Shown in pieces: positions 9,559-17,072 of a DNA stretch of 41,501 nucleotides. The notes below the pieces were generated by a model that saw nothing but the letters and a program-made list of their open reading frames with translations, was not told the origin of the DNA and searched no databases. The stretch spans positions 1 to 41,501 of the forward strand of contig NZ_JAIOSW010000120.1 in NCBI RefSeq assembly GCF_021107415.1, in the 5' to 3' direction. The translations under genes were made by a program, and so were the position numbers. Numbering within the stretch: position 1 is the stretch's first letter; each line of letters begins with the position of its first letter. The DNA is from Desulfobacula sp. (GTDB lineage Bacteria; Desulfobacterota; Desulfobacteria; Desulfobacterales; Desulfobacteraceae).

Positions 9559-10710
9559 TTAGCTCTGACGGCGCAGCCAGGAAAGCCCTTTAGACGATTT
9601 TTCAGTTTTTGCTTCATCATCGTCAGGGGTGTTTGTCATGTCTTTTTTCTCATCCGCAGAAGGTTCTTTGCTTTCTTTCTTGTTGTCAGATAGATATCTG
9701 GAATATCCCCATTTATATCGGCCAAATTTACAATATCCCTGGACATTATTAAATCGCGCATCAATATTTTTTCCAATGGGGACCACATTACCGTCAATAT
9801 TGGGACTCAGATACTCTGACAGCTCGACACTTCCTCCACCGGAAAGGATGATGGAATCAATATCCCAGTCATTTTCCCACAGCCGGTTGAGATCAGATGC
9901 AATGGCTGATGAAGCATGGTTGTAGACCCGTTTTTTTAGATTTGAAATATTATATTCCTTACCCTTGATCTTGATTATTCCCGAGTCAATAAATTTGAAC
10001 ATTCTGTAAAGTTCAATAGTAATATTGCTTTCCTGCCTTAATTTATTGGCAATCACAGAAAAGCATTTCGAAATACCAGTGTCCATTGTGGAGGACCCTC
10101 TTTCAATATATTGAAGATGATCAAAAATACTAAAATCCGTGGTTCTAAAACCAATATCAACAACACCCAGCTTTTGCGTTGCAAGCCCCTTGTCTTTTAT
10201 TTTTCCATGGTCGTCAAAAATAAGATTGAAAATCGAACCAATGGGTTGCGGGATAATATGAATTTTATCAATGTGGATTTTTTTTGTAACATCTTGACCG
10301 TCTTTATTATGAAAGGTTATTTCGTGAACCCCTTTGATCATCTCTTTGAATTTTTTGGTGTCTCTTCTTAGATAGCCGACAGGTAACCCTGATACAACAT
10401 TAATAGGTGCAGAGGTATCAGTACAAATACCTGCGGCTGTAATGGCAAGAATTTTGACAAAATCTTCAAGAAGTTTCTCCTGGTCCAGGGTAAACTCCCG
10501 AATGTTTGATTGGAGTTCTGCATAACTGCCAAGAAAATAAGATTTGTCTTCCAGGGTAATATGCAGATTTGATGTCGAAGAATCATCACCCAGAATAGAG
10601 CGAAACTGAATATCCGTGGCATCGCCAATGAGTGATTTGAATATCACGGAATTTTTACCATTATATGCTTTTGTAAAACCAAACCCGACATCAATTCCAA
10701 CGATTTCCAT
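9559..10710 (-). CDS. ParM/StbA-family actin-like ATPase
   Basis: This 383-residue protein has the actin/Hsp70 ATPase layout of bacterial ParM and Alp proteins. The phosphate-1 loop is IVGIDVGFGFTKAYNG at the N-terminus, a second phosphate loop is GVVDIGFRTTDFSIFD, and the adenosine motif SIILSGGGSVEL comes later. The C-terminal 40 residues are charged and low in complexity, with many Lys, Glu and Ser. A frame extends six residues upstream, but the ATG at 10710 follows AGGAGAATAAG and starts directly at MEIVGIDVG, so it is preferred. No ParR-like partner or parC-type repeats are visible nearby. Its neighbour is larB. Function in segregation, scaffolding or something else is unknown. Confidence 0.87.
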   Translation of the reverse strand: MEIVGIDVGFGFTKAYNGKNSVIFKSLIGDATDIQFRSILGDDSSTSNLHITLEDKSYFLGSYAELQSNIREFTLDQEKLLEDFVKILAITAAGICTDTSAPINVVSGLPVGYLRRDTKKFKEMIKGVHEITFHNKDGQDVTKKIHIDKIHIIPQPIGSIFNLIFDDHGKIKDKGLATQKLGVVDIGFRTTDFSIFDHLQYIERGSSTMDTGISKCFSVIANKLRQESNITIELYRMFKFIDSGIIKIKGKEYNISNLKKRVYNHASSAIASDLNRLWENDWDIDSIILSGGGSVELSEYLSPNIDGNVVPIGKNIDARFNNVQGYCKFGRYKWGYSRYLSDNKKESKEPSADEKKDMTNTPDDDEAKTEKSSKGLSWLRRQS

Positions 10711-10773
10711 CTTATTCTCCTCTTGCAAGTTTTAGGCTCTATTATCGGATCAATGAAGACTTAACTTCAATGT

Positions 10774-10803
10774 TAAATAGCATTATGAAACAATCCTAGT
10801 CAA
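10774..10803 (-). promoter_or_regulatory. Possible promoter of the parM-like/larB unit
   Basis: The minus strand has TTGACT (10803-10798), an 18-base spacer and a weak -10, TATTTA (10779-10774). An imperfect inverted repeat, TGAAG-N6-CTTCA (10754-10769), lies just downstream in the untranslated leader. Weak evidence. Confidence 0.35.
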
Positions 10804-10891
10804 GGGATAATGAAATGGATGCAGGCATTCTTGCACTTCTTCACTAAATAATATAAAACGGACAAAATAATTTTTTTTACGGAAAGAAAAA

Positions 10892-11620
10892 ATGGAGAAA
10901 GACCAAGTATTTGCAGACAAAAAATTCAGAATTAAACCCTTTGAATTCAATGAAGAGGTGACCAATGTTTTTGATGATATGTTGAATCGATCGGTACCTT
11001 TTTATATGGAAAGCATTAAACGACAATCCCAGCTTACCGCTGAATATTACCAGGAGGGCAGTCGTATTTACGATCTGGGTTGCTCCCATGGAAATGTGGG
11101 GATGCTGATTCTGAATCAATTAAAACATAGGAAGTTCTCCATGGTCGCCGTGGACAGCTCCAAACCAATGATTGAAAAGTATTTAAAACGGCTTGGAAAA
11201 CATGATAGTACACCACAGATTGAATTGGTCTGCGGTTTTTTAGAAGATATTCAAATCAAAAAAGCATCAGTGGTTTTAATCAATCTGACACTGCAATTCC
11301 TGGATAAAGAAAAACGGGATGATCTTATAAAAAAAATTTATCAGGGAATGAATCCAAACGGCATCCTTCTCTTAACAGAAAAAACGGTTCACACATCAAA
11401 GGTATTGGATGATCTTCAAACAAAATTTTATAAAACATTTAAACTTGAAAATGGTTATTCCCAGCTTGAAATCAGTCAAAAAAGGGATGCCCTGGAAAAA
11501 GTTCTTATCCCGGATACCATTGAAACCCATAAAAACAGAATTTTGAACACCGGGTTTACAACATTTGATGTCTGGCTGAAATGGTTTAATTTTGCCTCAA
11601 TGATAGCGATAAAAAAATAA
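10892..11620 (+). CDS. cmoA: Carboxy-S-adenosyl-L-methionine synthase
   Basis: CmoA converts S-adenosylmethionine and prephenate to carboxy-SAM, the donor CmoB uses on tRNA wobble uridine 34. The 242-residue protein is a class I methyltransferase fold: FEFNEEVTNVFDDMLNRSVPFY matches the typical CmoA N-terminus, YDLGCSHGNVG is motif I, and VAVDSSKPMIEK follows. It ends with the helical region and FASMIAIKK tail of the family. GGAAAG stands upstream of the ATG. The stop TAA touches the cmoB ATG directly, which strongly supports the paired assignment. Confidence 0.93.
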   Translation: MEKDQVFADKKFRIKPFEFNEEVTNVFDDMLNRSVPFYMESIKRQSQLTAEYYQEGSRIYDLGCSHGNVGMLILNQLKHRKFSMVAVDSSKPMIEKYLKRLGKHDSTPQIELVCGFLEDIQIKKASVVLINLTLQFLDKEKRDDLIKKIYQGMNPNGILLLTEKTVHTSKVLDDLQTKFYKTFKLENGYSQLEISQKRDALEKVLIPDTIETHKNRILNTGFTTFDVWLKWFNFASMIAIKK

Positions 11621-12592
11621 ATGGAAAAAATTCTTCAACAATGTCACCATCTGAAAATAGACCATTATTATAATGAGTTTGAAGTACTTATAAAAGGAAA
11701 AAGAGCTTTTCTGGATCATGCCCGGGGTAATTTTTTAAAATTTAAAAAAATCCTTGAAAGTATCCCTGAATTTCTTCCTTCTTTCATAGAGCTTGAAGGC
11801 CGTGCCGTTACTATCGGTGATAAATCGGATTTAACACAAAAAGAATATCTTTTGTTGAGGGATAAGCTCGAACAGCTTTGTCCCTGGCGAAAAGGACCTT
11901 TTAACCTTTTCGGGATTGAAATTGATTCAGAGTGGCAATCCTGGATAAAATGGGAAAGACTTGAGAATCATATTGGCAATCTTAAAGGCCGGCGAATTCT
12001 TGATATCGGTTCCAGCAACGGATATTACATGTTTAAAATGGCCGCCTGTAATCCATTAATGGTGCTGGGCGTGGAGCCCCAAAGTTCATTTTATTTTCAA
12101 TATCTTACCCTGCAAAAGTTTTTAAACCAGGATAATGTTTTCTGTCTTCCCATTCCCCATGACCAACTGCCAAAAATGAATCAGTATTTTGATACAGTGT
12201 TTTGTATGGGGGTTCTGTATCATCGAAAGTCACCGGTCCAAATGCTGAAAAATATTTGTGATTCCATGAGATCCGGGGGTGAACTGATCCTTGAAAATCT
12301 CGTTATTAACTTAAAACAAAACATCTGTCTTTTTCCGAAGAACCGGTATGCAAAAATGCGAAATGTTTTTTTTATCCCGGATCTTCTGGCAATGGAATCC
12401 TGGCTTTTAAGAGCAGGCTTTACCAATATCAGATGTGTGGATGTCACAAAAACATCTTTTCAAGAGCAGAGAAAAACCCAGTGGATTCACACGGAAACAT
12501 TGAAAGATTTTCTTGATCCCAATGATCCTGATAAGACTGTCGAAGGCTATCCCGCACCTGTCCGGGCTATTTTTATTGCAAGGGCAACTTGA
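11621..12592 (+). CDS. cmoB: tRNA U34 carboxymethyltransferase
   Basis: CmoB transfers the carboxymethyl group from carboxy-SAM to 5-hydroxyuridine at position 34 of tRNA, making cmo5U, which broadens wobble decoding. The 323-residue length fits. The family signatures are the GPFNLFGIEIDSEWQSWIKW segment, LDIGSSNGYYM as motif I (about residue 125), GVEPQSSF, FCMGVLYHRKSP and GELILENLVI. The ATG begins at the base after the cmoA stop with no gap, so the pair is one transcript and probably translationally coupled. Confidence 0.95.
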   Translation: MEKILQQCHHLKIDHYYNEFEVLIKGKRAFLDHARGNFLKFKKILESIPEFLPSFIELEGRAVTIGDKSDLTQKEYLLLRDKLEQLCPWRKGPFNLFGIEIDSEWQSWIKWERLENHIGNLKGRRILDIGSSNGYYMFKMAACNPLMVLGVEPQSSFYFQYLTLQKFLNQDNVFCLPIPHDQLPKMNQYFDTVFCMGVLYHRKSPVQMLKNICDSMRSGGELILENLVINLKQNICLFPKNRYAKMRNVFFIPDLLAMESWLLRAGFTNIRCVDVTKTSFQEQRKTQWIHTETLKDFLDPNDPDKTVEGYPAPVRAIFIARAT

Positions 12593-12607
12593 GATATAAA
12601 ATCGTTA

Positions 12608-12856
12608 TCATCGGTAGGTAAAACTTTTATAGCTCAGATGCCGCTTCCACTCATCCTTGAATTCAGGAGTAGTGCCTTCTCCCAGCGCCTTGCGGGCTTT
12701 TTTCGAAAATTTTTCAGATTTTTCAATATACCCGGGTCCGCAAAATGCAAAATTCTGCATGACCGTCCCATAAATTCGTCCCAGGGGAAGATCCAGTGAG
12801 ATATCCTTAAATTGAATTGTTTTTCTGGCACTTATCCAAGAAACCTTAATTTTATT
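12608..12856 (-). pseudogene. Unrecognised coding remnant between cmoB and hipB1
   Basis: The 391-base gap between cmoB and the first hipB contains a minus-strand frame open from 12856 to the TGA at 12608. It reads like real protein (segments IQFKDISLDLPLGRIYG, QNFAFCGPGYIEKSEKF and FKDEWKRHLSYKSFTYR) with balanced hydrophobic and charged residues. The only good in-frame ATG is about 30 residues in, and no ribosome site precedes the open part, so it looks like the 3' end of a gene whose front was lost. A competing minus-strand frame from a GTG at 12831 has poor composition. I do not recognise the family. The gene could still be live with a non-standard start. Confidence 0.4.
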
Positions 12857-12914
12857 TCAATGTCAACCTTAAACTTTTTTTGAAAAATTCAGGATTATTT
12901 TTTGAATTTTTTGT

Positions 12915-12943
12915 TTGACAATTTAATTTTGTGAAATTATAAT
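12915..12943 (+). promoter_or_regulatory. Consensus promoter and possible operator of hipBA module 1
   Basis: A perfect TTGACA (12915-12920), a 17-base spacer and a perfect TATAAT (12938-12943) lie 40 bases before the hipB1 ATG. The -10 box sits inside the palindrome AATTATAATT, and GTGA (12931-12934) and TCAC (12952-12955) form a looser inverted repeat around it. A consensus promoter with overlapping symmetry suits HipB autorepression. Confidence 0.72.
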
Positions 12944-12983
12944 TACATATATCACGAATTAGAGAAGCTATAAAGGCACAAAA

Positions 12984-13328
12984 ATGAGTAAGCGAAGCAA
13001 AGGTATAGCCGCACTCCCAGAATCAATAAAACACGCACTTATCCTGGTAGGCAAAAATATTCAGGTTGCCAGAAAGCGTCGTAGAATCCCTTTGAGAGAA
13101 ATGAGTGAGCGAACACTGATAAGTGTTCCCAGCTTAAGAAAAATAGAGGCAGGAAGTCCATCTGTCAGCCTGGGAATTTTTTTACAGGTTCTCTGGACTC
13201 TTCAACTTCATATGGAATTTGAATTGCTTGCTGACCCGGCAAAAGATGTTGTTGGTATCCAAAAAGAAGAAAAGCGGTTGCCTAAAAGAGTACATTCAGC
13301 AAAACCGGATGTCGACCTGAATTTTTAG
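12984..13328 (+). CDS. HipB-like helix-turn-helix antitoxin/repressor (module 1)
   Basis: This small basic protein of 114 residues has an XRE/Cro-type helix-turn-helix at about residues 22-75 (GKNIQVARKRRRIPLREMSE, then SVPSLRKIEAGSPSVSLG). The lysine- and arginine-rich tail may contact the toxin or DNA. It stands 13 bases before a HipA-like kinase gene, the standard hipB-hipA order. HipB proteins neutralise HipA and repress the operon. A consensus promoter lies upstream. The family is clear from fold pattern and context; it is divergent from E. coli HipB. Confidence 0.85.
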   Translation: MSKRSKGIAALPESIKHALILVGKNIQVARKRRRIPLREMSERTLISVPSLRKIEAGSPSVSLGIFLQVLWTLQLHMEFELLADPAKDVVGIQKEEKRLPKRVHSAKPDVDLNF

Positions 13329-13341
13329 AGAGGATTTTGGT

Positions 13342-14607
13342 ATGCAAAGAGCTTATGTATATCTTCATATTAATAATGAATTTATCCCTGCCGGCGTTAT
13401 GGAAACCAATGAAGAAAAACGTTCCGGATATTCTACATTTCAATATGGCAAAAAATATCTTGACCGGGCCGATGCAACGGCGATTGACCCCATTACTCTG
13501 CCCCTTTCTGAGATACTCTATAATACACCGGATTACCTGGTTTTATTTGGCGCTATCCGTGATGCAGCCCCTGATTCATGGGGAAGGTATCTGTTAGATA
13601 AAGAGGCAGGAAAAACATTGTCAGAATTTGATTATCTTGTTGCCGGCGGTCTTGACCGAATAGGAGCTTTAGGATTTGGACCTGATCCTGTTCATGGCCC
13701 AACCCGTATGGGTACATCTTCAAAAATTCAATCAAACTTAAATCTGGACGAACTTGTTATAGCTGCACAATTTTATATCAACAATGATGAAAAAATTAGT
13801 GACTACTTTTTGCCTTTTGTAGAACAGGGTTCTTCTTTTGGCGGCGCCAGGCCAAAAGCCCTTGTAAACTATAAAGATAAATCCTGGGTTGCAAAATTCA
13901 TCGCAAAAGATGATCGCAGGGCAGAAACAAGAATTGAGTATGCCAATATGCTTTTGGCAAAAAAATGTGGCATATCAATTCCAAACCTGGAGCATGTAAC
14001 AGTGACTTCAGGTCATGATGTCTTACTTATTGAACGATTTGACCGGGAAAATAATAATGGAAAAATAAACAGGAAGCATTTTGTATCAGGCCTTACGATG
14101 TTGAATGAGCATGAAAGCTATGTGGTCCAAATTGATCCGGAAAAACACAGCTATGGATCACTGGCTGATATAATCCGTCGATACGGGTCCCCGGGTTCAA
14201 TAAAGGAAGACATGAAAGAACTATTCCGGCGAATGATTTTTAATATTATATGCTCAAACAGCGATGACCATCTTAAAAACCATGGGTTTTTATATGATTT
14301 TCAGACAAGCGGCTGGAGGTTGTCACCCTGCTATGACATCGTGCCAGACGTTAAACCATATAATTTACTGGGCCTTGGGGTAGGGCCTGAGGGCAGGCAG
14401 GCAACAATGGAGAATGCTCAGGAGGGGGCACAACAATTTGGTTTGGGGGCAGATGAAGCCAAAACCATTATAGAAAATATGTGTAATATTTCTAAGAATT
14501 GGAAAAAACACTTCGCAGGGTGCAAGGTACCGGATCAGGATATTCAAAAATTAGAAAAAAATTTTTTGAAAAATTCAAAAAAAAGTCCGTTCACCAAGAT
14601 AATGTGA
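13342..14607 (+). CDS. HipA-like serine/threonine kinase toxin (module 1)
   Basis: HipA-family toxins phosphorylate targets such as glutamyl- or tryptophanyl-tRNA synthetase and slow growth. The 421-residue protein has an N-terminal HipA_N region (GAIRDAAPDSWGRYLL, GALGFGP) and a C-terminal kinase domain. The P-loop segment GSSFGGARPKALV holds Ser164/Ser165, matching the autophosphorylated serine of E. coli HipA. WVAKF holds the ATP lysine, LLIERFDR follows, SNSDDHLKNHGF is the catalytic loop and CYDIVPD supplies the metal-binding Asp. All key positions look intact. GAGGA precedes the ATG. The target is unknown. Confidence 0.9.
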   Translation: MQRAYVYLHINNEFIPAGVMETNEEKRSGYSTFQYGKKYLDRADATAIDPITLPLSEILYNTPDYLVLFGAIRDAAPDSWGRYLLDKEAGKTLSEFDYLVAGGLDRIGALGFGPDPVHGPTRMGTSSKIQSNLNLDELVIAAQFYINNDEKISDYFLPFVEQGSSFGGARPKALVNYKDKSWVAKFIAKDDRRAETRIEYANMLLAKKCGISIPNLEHVTVTSGHDVLLIERFDRENNNGKINRKHFVSGLTMLNEHESYVVQIDPEKHSYGSLADIIRRYGSPGSIKEDMKELFRRMIFNIICSNSDDHLKNHGFLYDFQTSGWRLSPCYDIVPDVKPYNLLGLGVGPEGRQATMENAQEGAQQFGLGADEAKTIIENMCNISKNWKKHFAGCKVPDQDIQKLEKNFLKNSKKSPFTKIM

Positions 14608-14679
14608 AATATTAAAACGATTTTTTTACATAATTGTTTATGATGGATATAGGAATGATACTCAGGGAGATAAAAAATA

Positions 14680-14850
14680 ATGATTTTCGGAAAATACACT
14701 TTCCAGCTCAAGCTTAAAGATGATGCCATTCTCCCCTTATATAAAGGTTCAACCAGCTATCCTGGTTTGACTGGCAGCGGTATTCAGTTTTTTAGGGATT
14801 GGGTCGGAAGGTGACGGGTATACCAGTTTGAAATACAGATTTAAGGATAT
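14680..14850 (+). pseudogene. Decayed cas6 remnant (CRISPR RNA endoribonuclease)
   Basis: An ATG at 14680 after AGGGAG opens a 44-codon frame starting MIFGKYTFQLKLKDDA, then LPLYKGST. This matches the N-terminus of the Cas6 RAMP nuclease, where a strand is followed by LPxYxGSTxRG. After that point the frame is nonsense, but the next forward frame reads LSWFDWQRYS, resembling the W-x-D-W-x-RYS segment near the Cas6 C-terminus, then meets a stop. So most of the middle appears deleted and the ends are joined out of frame. TSLKYRF just before the cas1 part resembles the terminal glycine-rich Cas6 motif, also shortened. The assignment rests on recalled family motifs and no alignment was run. Confidence 0.6.
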
Positions 14851-15292
14851 ACCACTCAGCAGCCAGACCTCATATGTTCAAAGGGCTGAAATACAGGCCA
14901 TTGGTCCCGAAAAAGTGTGCGGGCTTGACCCTTATCTGGGCGCGTTGCACGAAATCAGTTATGGCCGACCTTCCCTTGGCTGTGATCTGGTGGAAGAATA
15001 CAGGAGCCTGATCGGTGACCGGTTTGTACTGAGCCTGTTGAATCGAAAGATGATTAAGCCGGATGATTTTTTTTACCGGCATCCAAAACAAAAGGTCTTT
15101 GCCGATGAAAAGGAAATGTCCAAAAAAAGGCCTGTGGAAATGAAACCCCATCTTTACAAGACATTCCTGGCATCTTATGAGGAGATGATGCGGGGTACCT
15201 CCTCTTACCGGGGAATGATTCGTGATCAGGTCCGGGCTTTTGCTGAGTATATCCAGGAACCGGAAAAAGGGTATCACCCGGTAAACATGTAA
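14828..15292 (+). pseudogene. C-terminal remnant of cas1 (CRISPR integrase)
   Basis: Cas1 is the integrase that inserts new CRISPR spacers. This 154-codon frame (from a TTG) contains the Cas1 C-terminal core: GLDPYLGALHEISYGRPSL with the metal-binding His41, CDLVEEYRSL with Asp53 and Glu56, then DRFVLSLLNRKMIKPDDF. Near the end, TSSYRGMIRDQVRAFAEYI matches the usual Cas1 tail. The N-terminal beta domain and the region with the first catalytic Glu are missing, so the protein should be inactive. It follows a broken cas6 and has no cas2 or repeat array after it. It sits between two hipBA modules. Identification as Cas1 is strong; the parent CRISPR type is unknown. Confidence 0.82.
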
Positions 15293-15314
15293 AAATATCA
15301 GATGGTGAGTTTTA

Positions 15315-15343
15315 TTGACATTGCAATCTTTAAAGCATATGAT
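15315..15343 (+). promoter_or_regulatory. Promoter of hipBA module 2
   Basis: A perfect TTGACA (15315-15320), a 17-base spacer and TATGAT (15338-15343) lie 45 bases before the hipB2 ATG. The palindrome ATTGCAAT (15320-15327) directly follows the -35 box and could be part of a HipB operator. Confidence 0.68.
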
Positions 15344-15388
15344 AATGGGCATAAAGTAATTTAATCAATATTATTACGGGCACTAACT

Positions 15389-15697
15389 ATGAAGAGAAAA
15401 CTGCCTATCACAATAAGCAGCGGATTAAAAAAACTGGGGTCGGATCTCAAGAAAGCGCGTCTCAGGCGGCGTTTAAAGATGAGTGTAGTTGCTGATCGAG
15501 CAGGAATAAGCCGGGAAACATTAGCAAAAATACAAAAAGGTAATTCCGGAGTAGGCATAGGAAATTACGCCGCAGTCATTTTTGCGATTGGATTAGGTAT
15601 GGAGTGGACGAATCTGGCTGATATAGAAAAGGATACAATGGGCCGGATGCTTGATGAAGAACGGATTCCTCTTCGAGCCAGAGATAGTAAATCATAA
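15389..15697 (+). CDS. HipB-like helix-turn-helix antitoxin/repressor (module 2)
   Basis: A 102-residue XRE-type regulator. The helix-turn-helix spans about residues 12-65, with LGSDLKKARLRRRLKMSVVA, then ISRETLAKIQKGNSGVGIGN. It resembles module 1 HipB only in general fold, so the two are not a recent duplication. The gene ends 8 bases before the HipA-like kinase gene. A near-consensus promoter stands in front, and autorepression is expected from family behaviour. Confidence 0.86.
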   Translation: MKRKLPITISSGLKKLGSDLKKARLRRRLKMSVVADRAGISRETLAKIQKGNSGVGIGNYAAVIFAIGLGMEWTNLADIEKDTMGRMLDEERIPLRARDSKS

Positions 15698-15705
15698 GGA
15701 AGTTT

Positions 15706-16962
15706 ATGCCTGAAAAGATATTTGTACATATTGACCTTGCGGGTAAACCTCATTTTGTCGGACGCTTATGGTTGCATGCGCGTCGTGGACAAGAGAGTGC
15801 ATCTTTTGAATACTCAAGTGGGTGGAAGTCCTCTCCTGTTTGCTTTTCTCTTGAACCTGCTTTGATTGTTGATGAGGGAAAGTTTCATATAGGGAAATCT
15901 CTTTTTGGATCTATCAGTGACTCTGCTCCTGACAGGTGGGGCAGGAGTTTAATGAACCGTATGGAAACCCGAAAAGCCAAAATAGAAAACCGGAGAGCTC
16001 GCAGGTTAAAGGAATCAGATTATCTGCTTATGGTTGATGACCGGACAAGGCAAGGTGCTTTACGTTTTTCAACAAGCAAAGACGGTCCTTTTTTGGCCTC
16101 CTATACTGATAATCATATTCCTCCTTTAATACAACTGGGGAAATTATTGAATGCTTCAAATCGAATAGTTGTTCATAAAGAAATAGACCAGGATCTTCGA
16201 GACATTGTTGAACCCGGTTCATCTTTAGGTGGAGCAAGACCAAAAGTTGTGGTTACTGATACTAAAACAAATTTGTTGATTGCCAAGTTTCCAAGCCCGA
16301 AAGACGAATGGGATGTAGGGTTATGGGAATTTTTATCCTTACGAATGGCCAAAAAAGCGGGTATCCCTGTTCCGGATTTTCGGATAGAAAAAGTTTTAGG
16401 AAAAAATGTTTTGCTTCTTGGTCGGTTTGATCGCAAAGGGGAACAAATCAGGGTACCATTTTTATCGGCCATGAGTATGCTTGGCGCTTCAGACGGGGAT
16501 ACAAAAAGTTATATTGAGATAGGTGAAGTTCTTAAAGAGTATGGGGCAAGTACCAGTGAAGATTTAATAGATTTGTGGCGTCGTATCGTCTTTAACATCA
16601 TGATATCAAATGTAGATGATCATTTGAGGAACCACGGGTTTCTTTATGAAGGAATTTCAGGCTGGCGATTGTCTCCGATATATGATCTGGAACCTACGCC
16701 AGATCATATCAAAGCAAGAATTTTACGCACTAATATTGATTTATATAATGGCACTGCTTCATTAGACCTTGCATATGAAGTAGTTGAATATTTTGGATTA
16801 AATATTGTAGAGGCCAGAAAAATTGCAAAGGAAGTGGCCAACGCTGTAAAGAATTGGGACAAAGAAGCCTCTCGATTTGGCGCGAGTAAACAAGAGATTG
16901 ATTTTATGAGATCTGCGTTCGACCATGATGATTTGAGGCAGGGGCTTGGCAAAAGGATGTAA
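15706..16962 (+). CDS. HipA-like serine/threonine kinase toxin (module 2)
   Basis: A 418-residue HipA-family kinase. The N-terminal region has SDSAPDRWGRSLMNR. The kinase part has the loop GSSLGGARPKVVV (Ser172/Ser173 at the HipA autophosphorylation site), LLIAKF, VLLLGRFDR, the catalytic loop SNVDDHLRNHGF and the IYDLEP metal motif, so it should be active. It shares layout and motif spacing with the HipA at 13342-14607 but differs at most other positions. It starts 9 bases after hipB2, preceded by AAGGAAG. A target cannot be predicted. It directly precedes the ATPase/helicase operon, separated by 110 bases. Confidence 0.9.
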   Translation: MPEKIFVHIDLAGKPHFVGRLWLHARRGQESASFEYSSGWKSSPVCFSLEPALIVDEGKFHIGKSLFGSISDSAPDRWGRSLMNRMETRKAKIENRRARRLKESDYLLMVDDRTRQGALRFSTSKDGPFLASYTDNHIPPLIQLGKLLNASNRIVVHKEIDQDLRDIVEPGSSLGGARPKVVVTDTKTNLLIAKFPSPKDEWDVGLWEFLSLRMAKKAGIPVPDFRIEKVLGKNVLLLGRFDRKGEQIRVPFLSAMSMLGASDGDTKSYIEIGEVLKEYGASTSEDLIDLWRRIVFNIMISNVDDHLRNHGFLYEGISGWRLSPIYDLEPTPDHIKARILRTNIDLYNGTASLDLAYEVVEYFGLNIVEARKIAKEVANAVKNWDKEASRFGASKQEIDFMRSAFDHDDLRQGLGKRM

Positions 16963-16992
16963 AAGCTCTTTTTTGAACTGAAAATCAAAATA

Positions 16993-17017
16993 TTGACAAA
17001 AAATTATATTTCTGCAA
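16993..17017 (+). promoter_or_regulatory. Possible promoter of the ATPase/helicase operon
   Basis: TTGACA (16993-16998) is perfect, but the best -10 candidate, GATATT, lies 19 bases on, so this is tentative. The 110-base gap between hipA2 and the next gene is otherwise AT-rich, with no clear terminator. Read-through from the hipBA2 promoter is possible. Confidence 0.35.
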
Positions 17018-17072
17018 GATATTATGCTGCTTATATTGATAGAGTATAAAATGGAAAAAGAAAGGGTGATAA

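Noticed and set aside
12634..12831. Minus-strand frame from a GTG in the cmoB-hipB1 gap
   Set aside because: Its translation is Arg/Phe/Trp-rich with no protein-like pattern. The overlapping frame ending at 12608 reads much better.
14600..15390. CRISPR array near the cas6-cas1 remnant
   Set aside because: I looked for regularly spaced repeats on both sides of the remnant and found none. The flanks lead straight into hipA1 and hipB2.
17051..17072. Earlier ATG at 17051 as start of an extra small gene
   Set aside because: It is out of frame with the 280-aa gene and leads only to a short frame; the ATG at 17073 follows AAAGGGTG.
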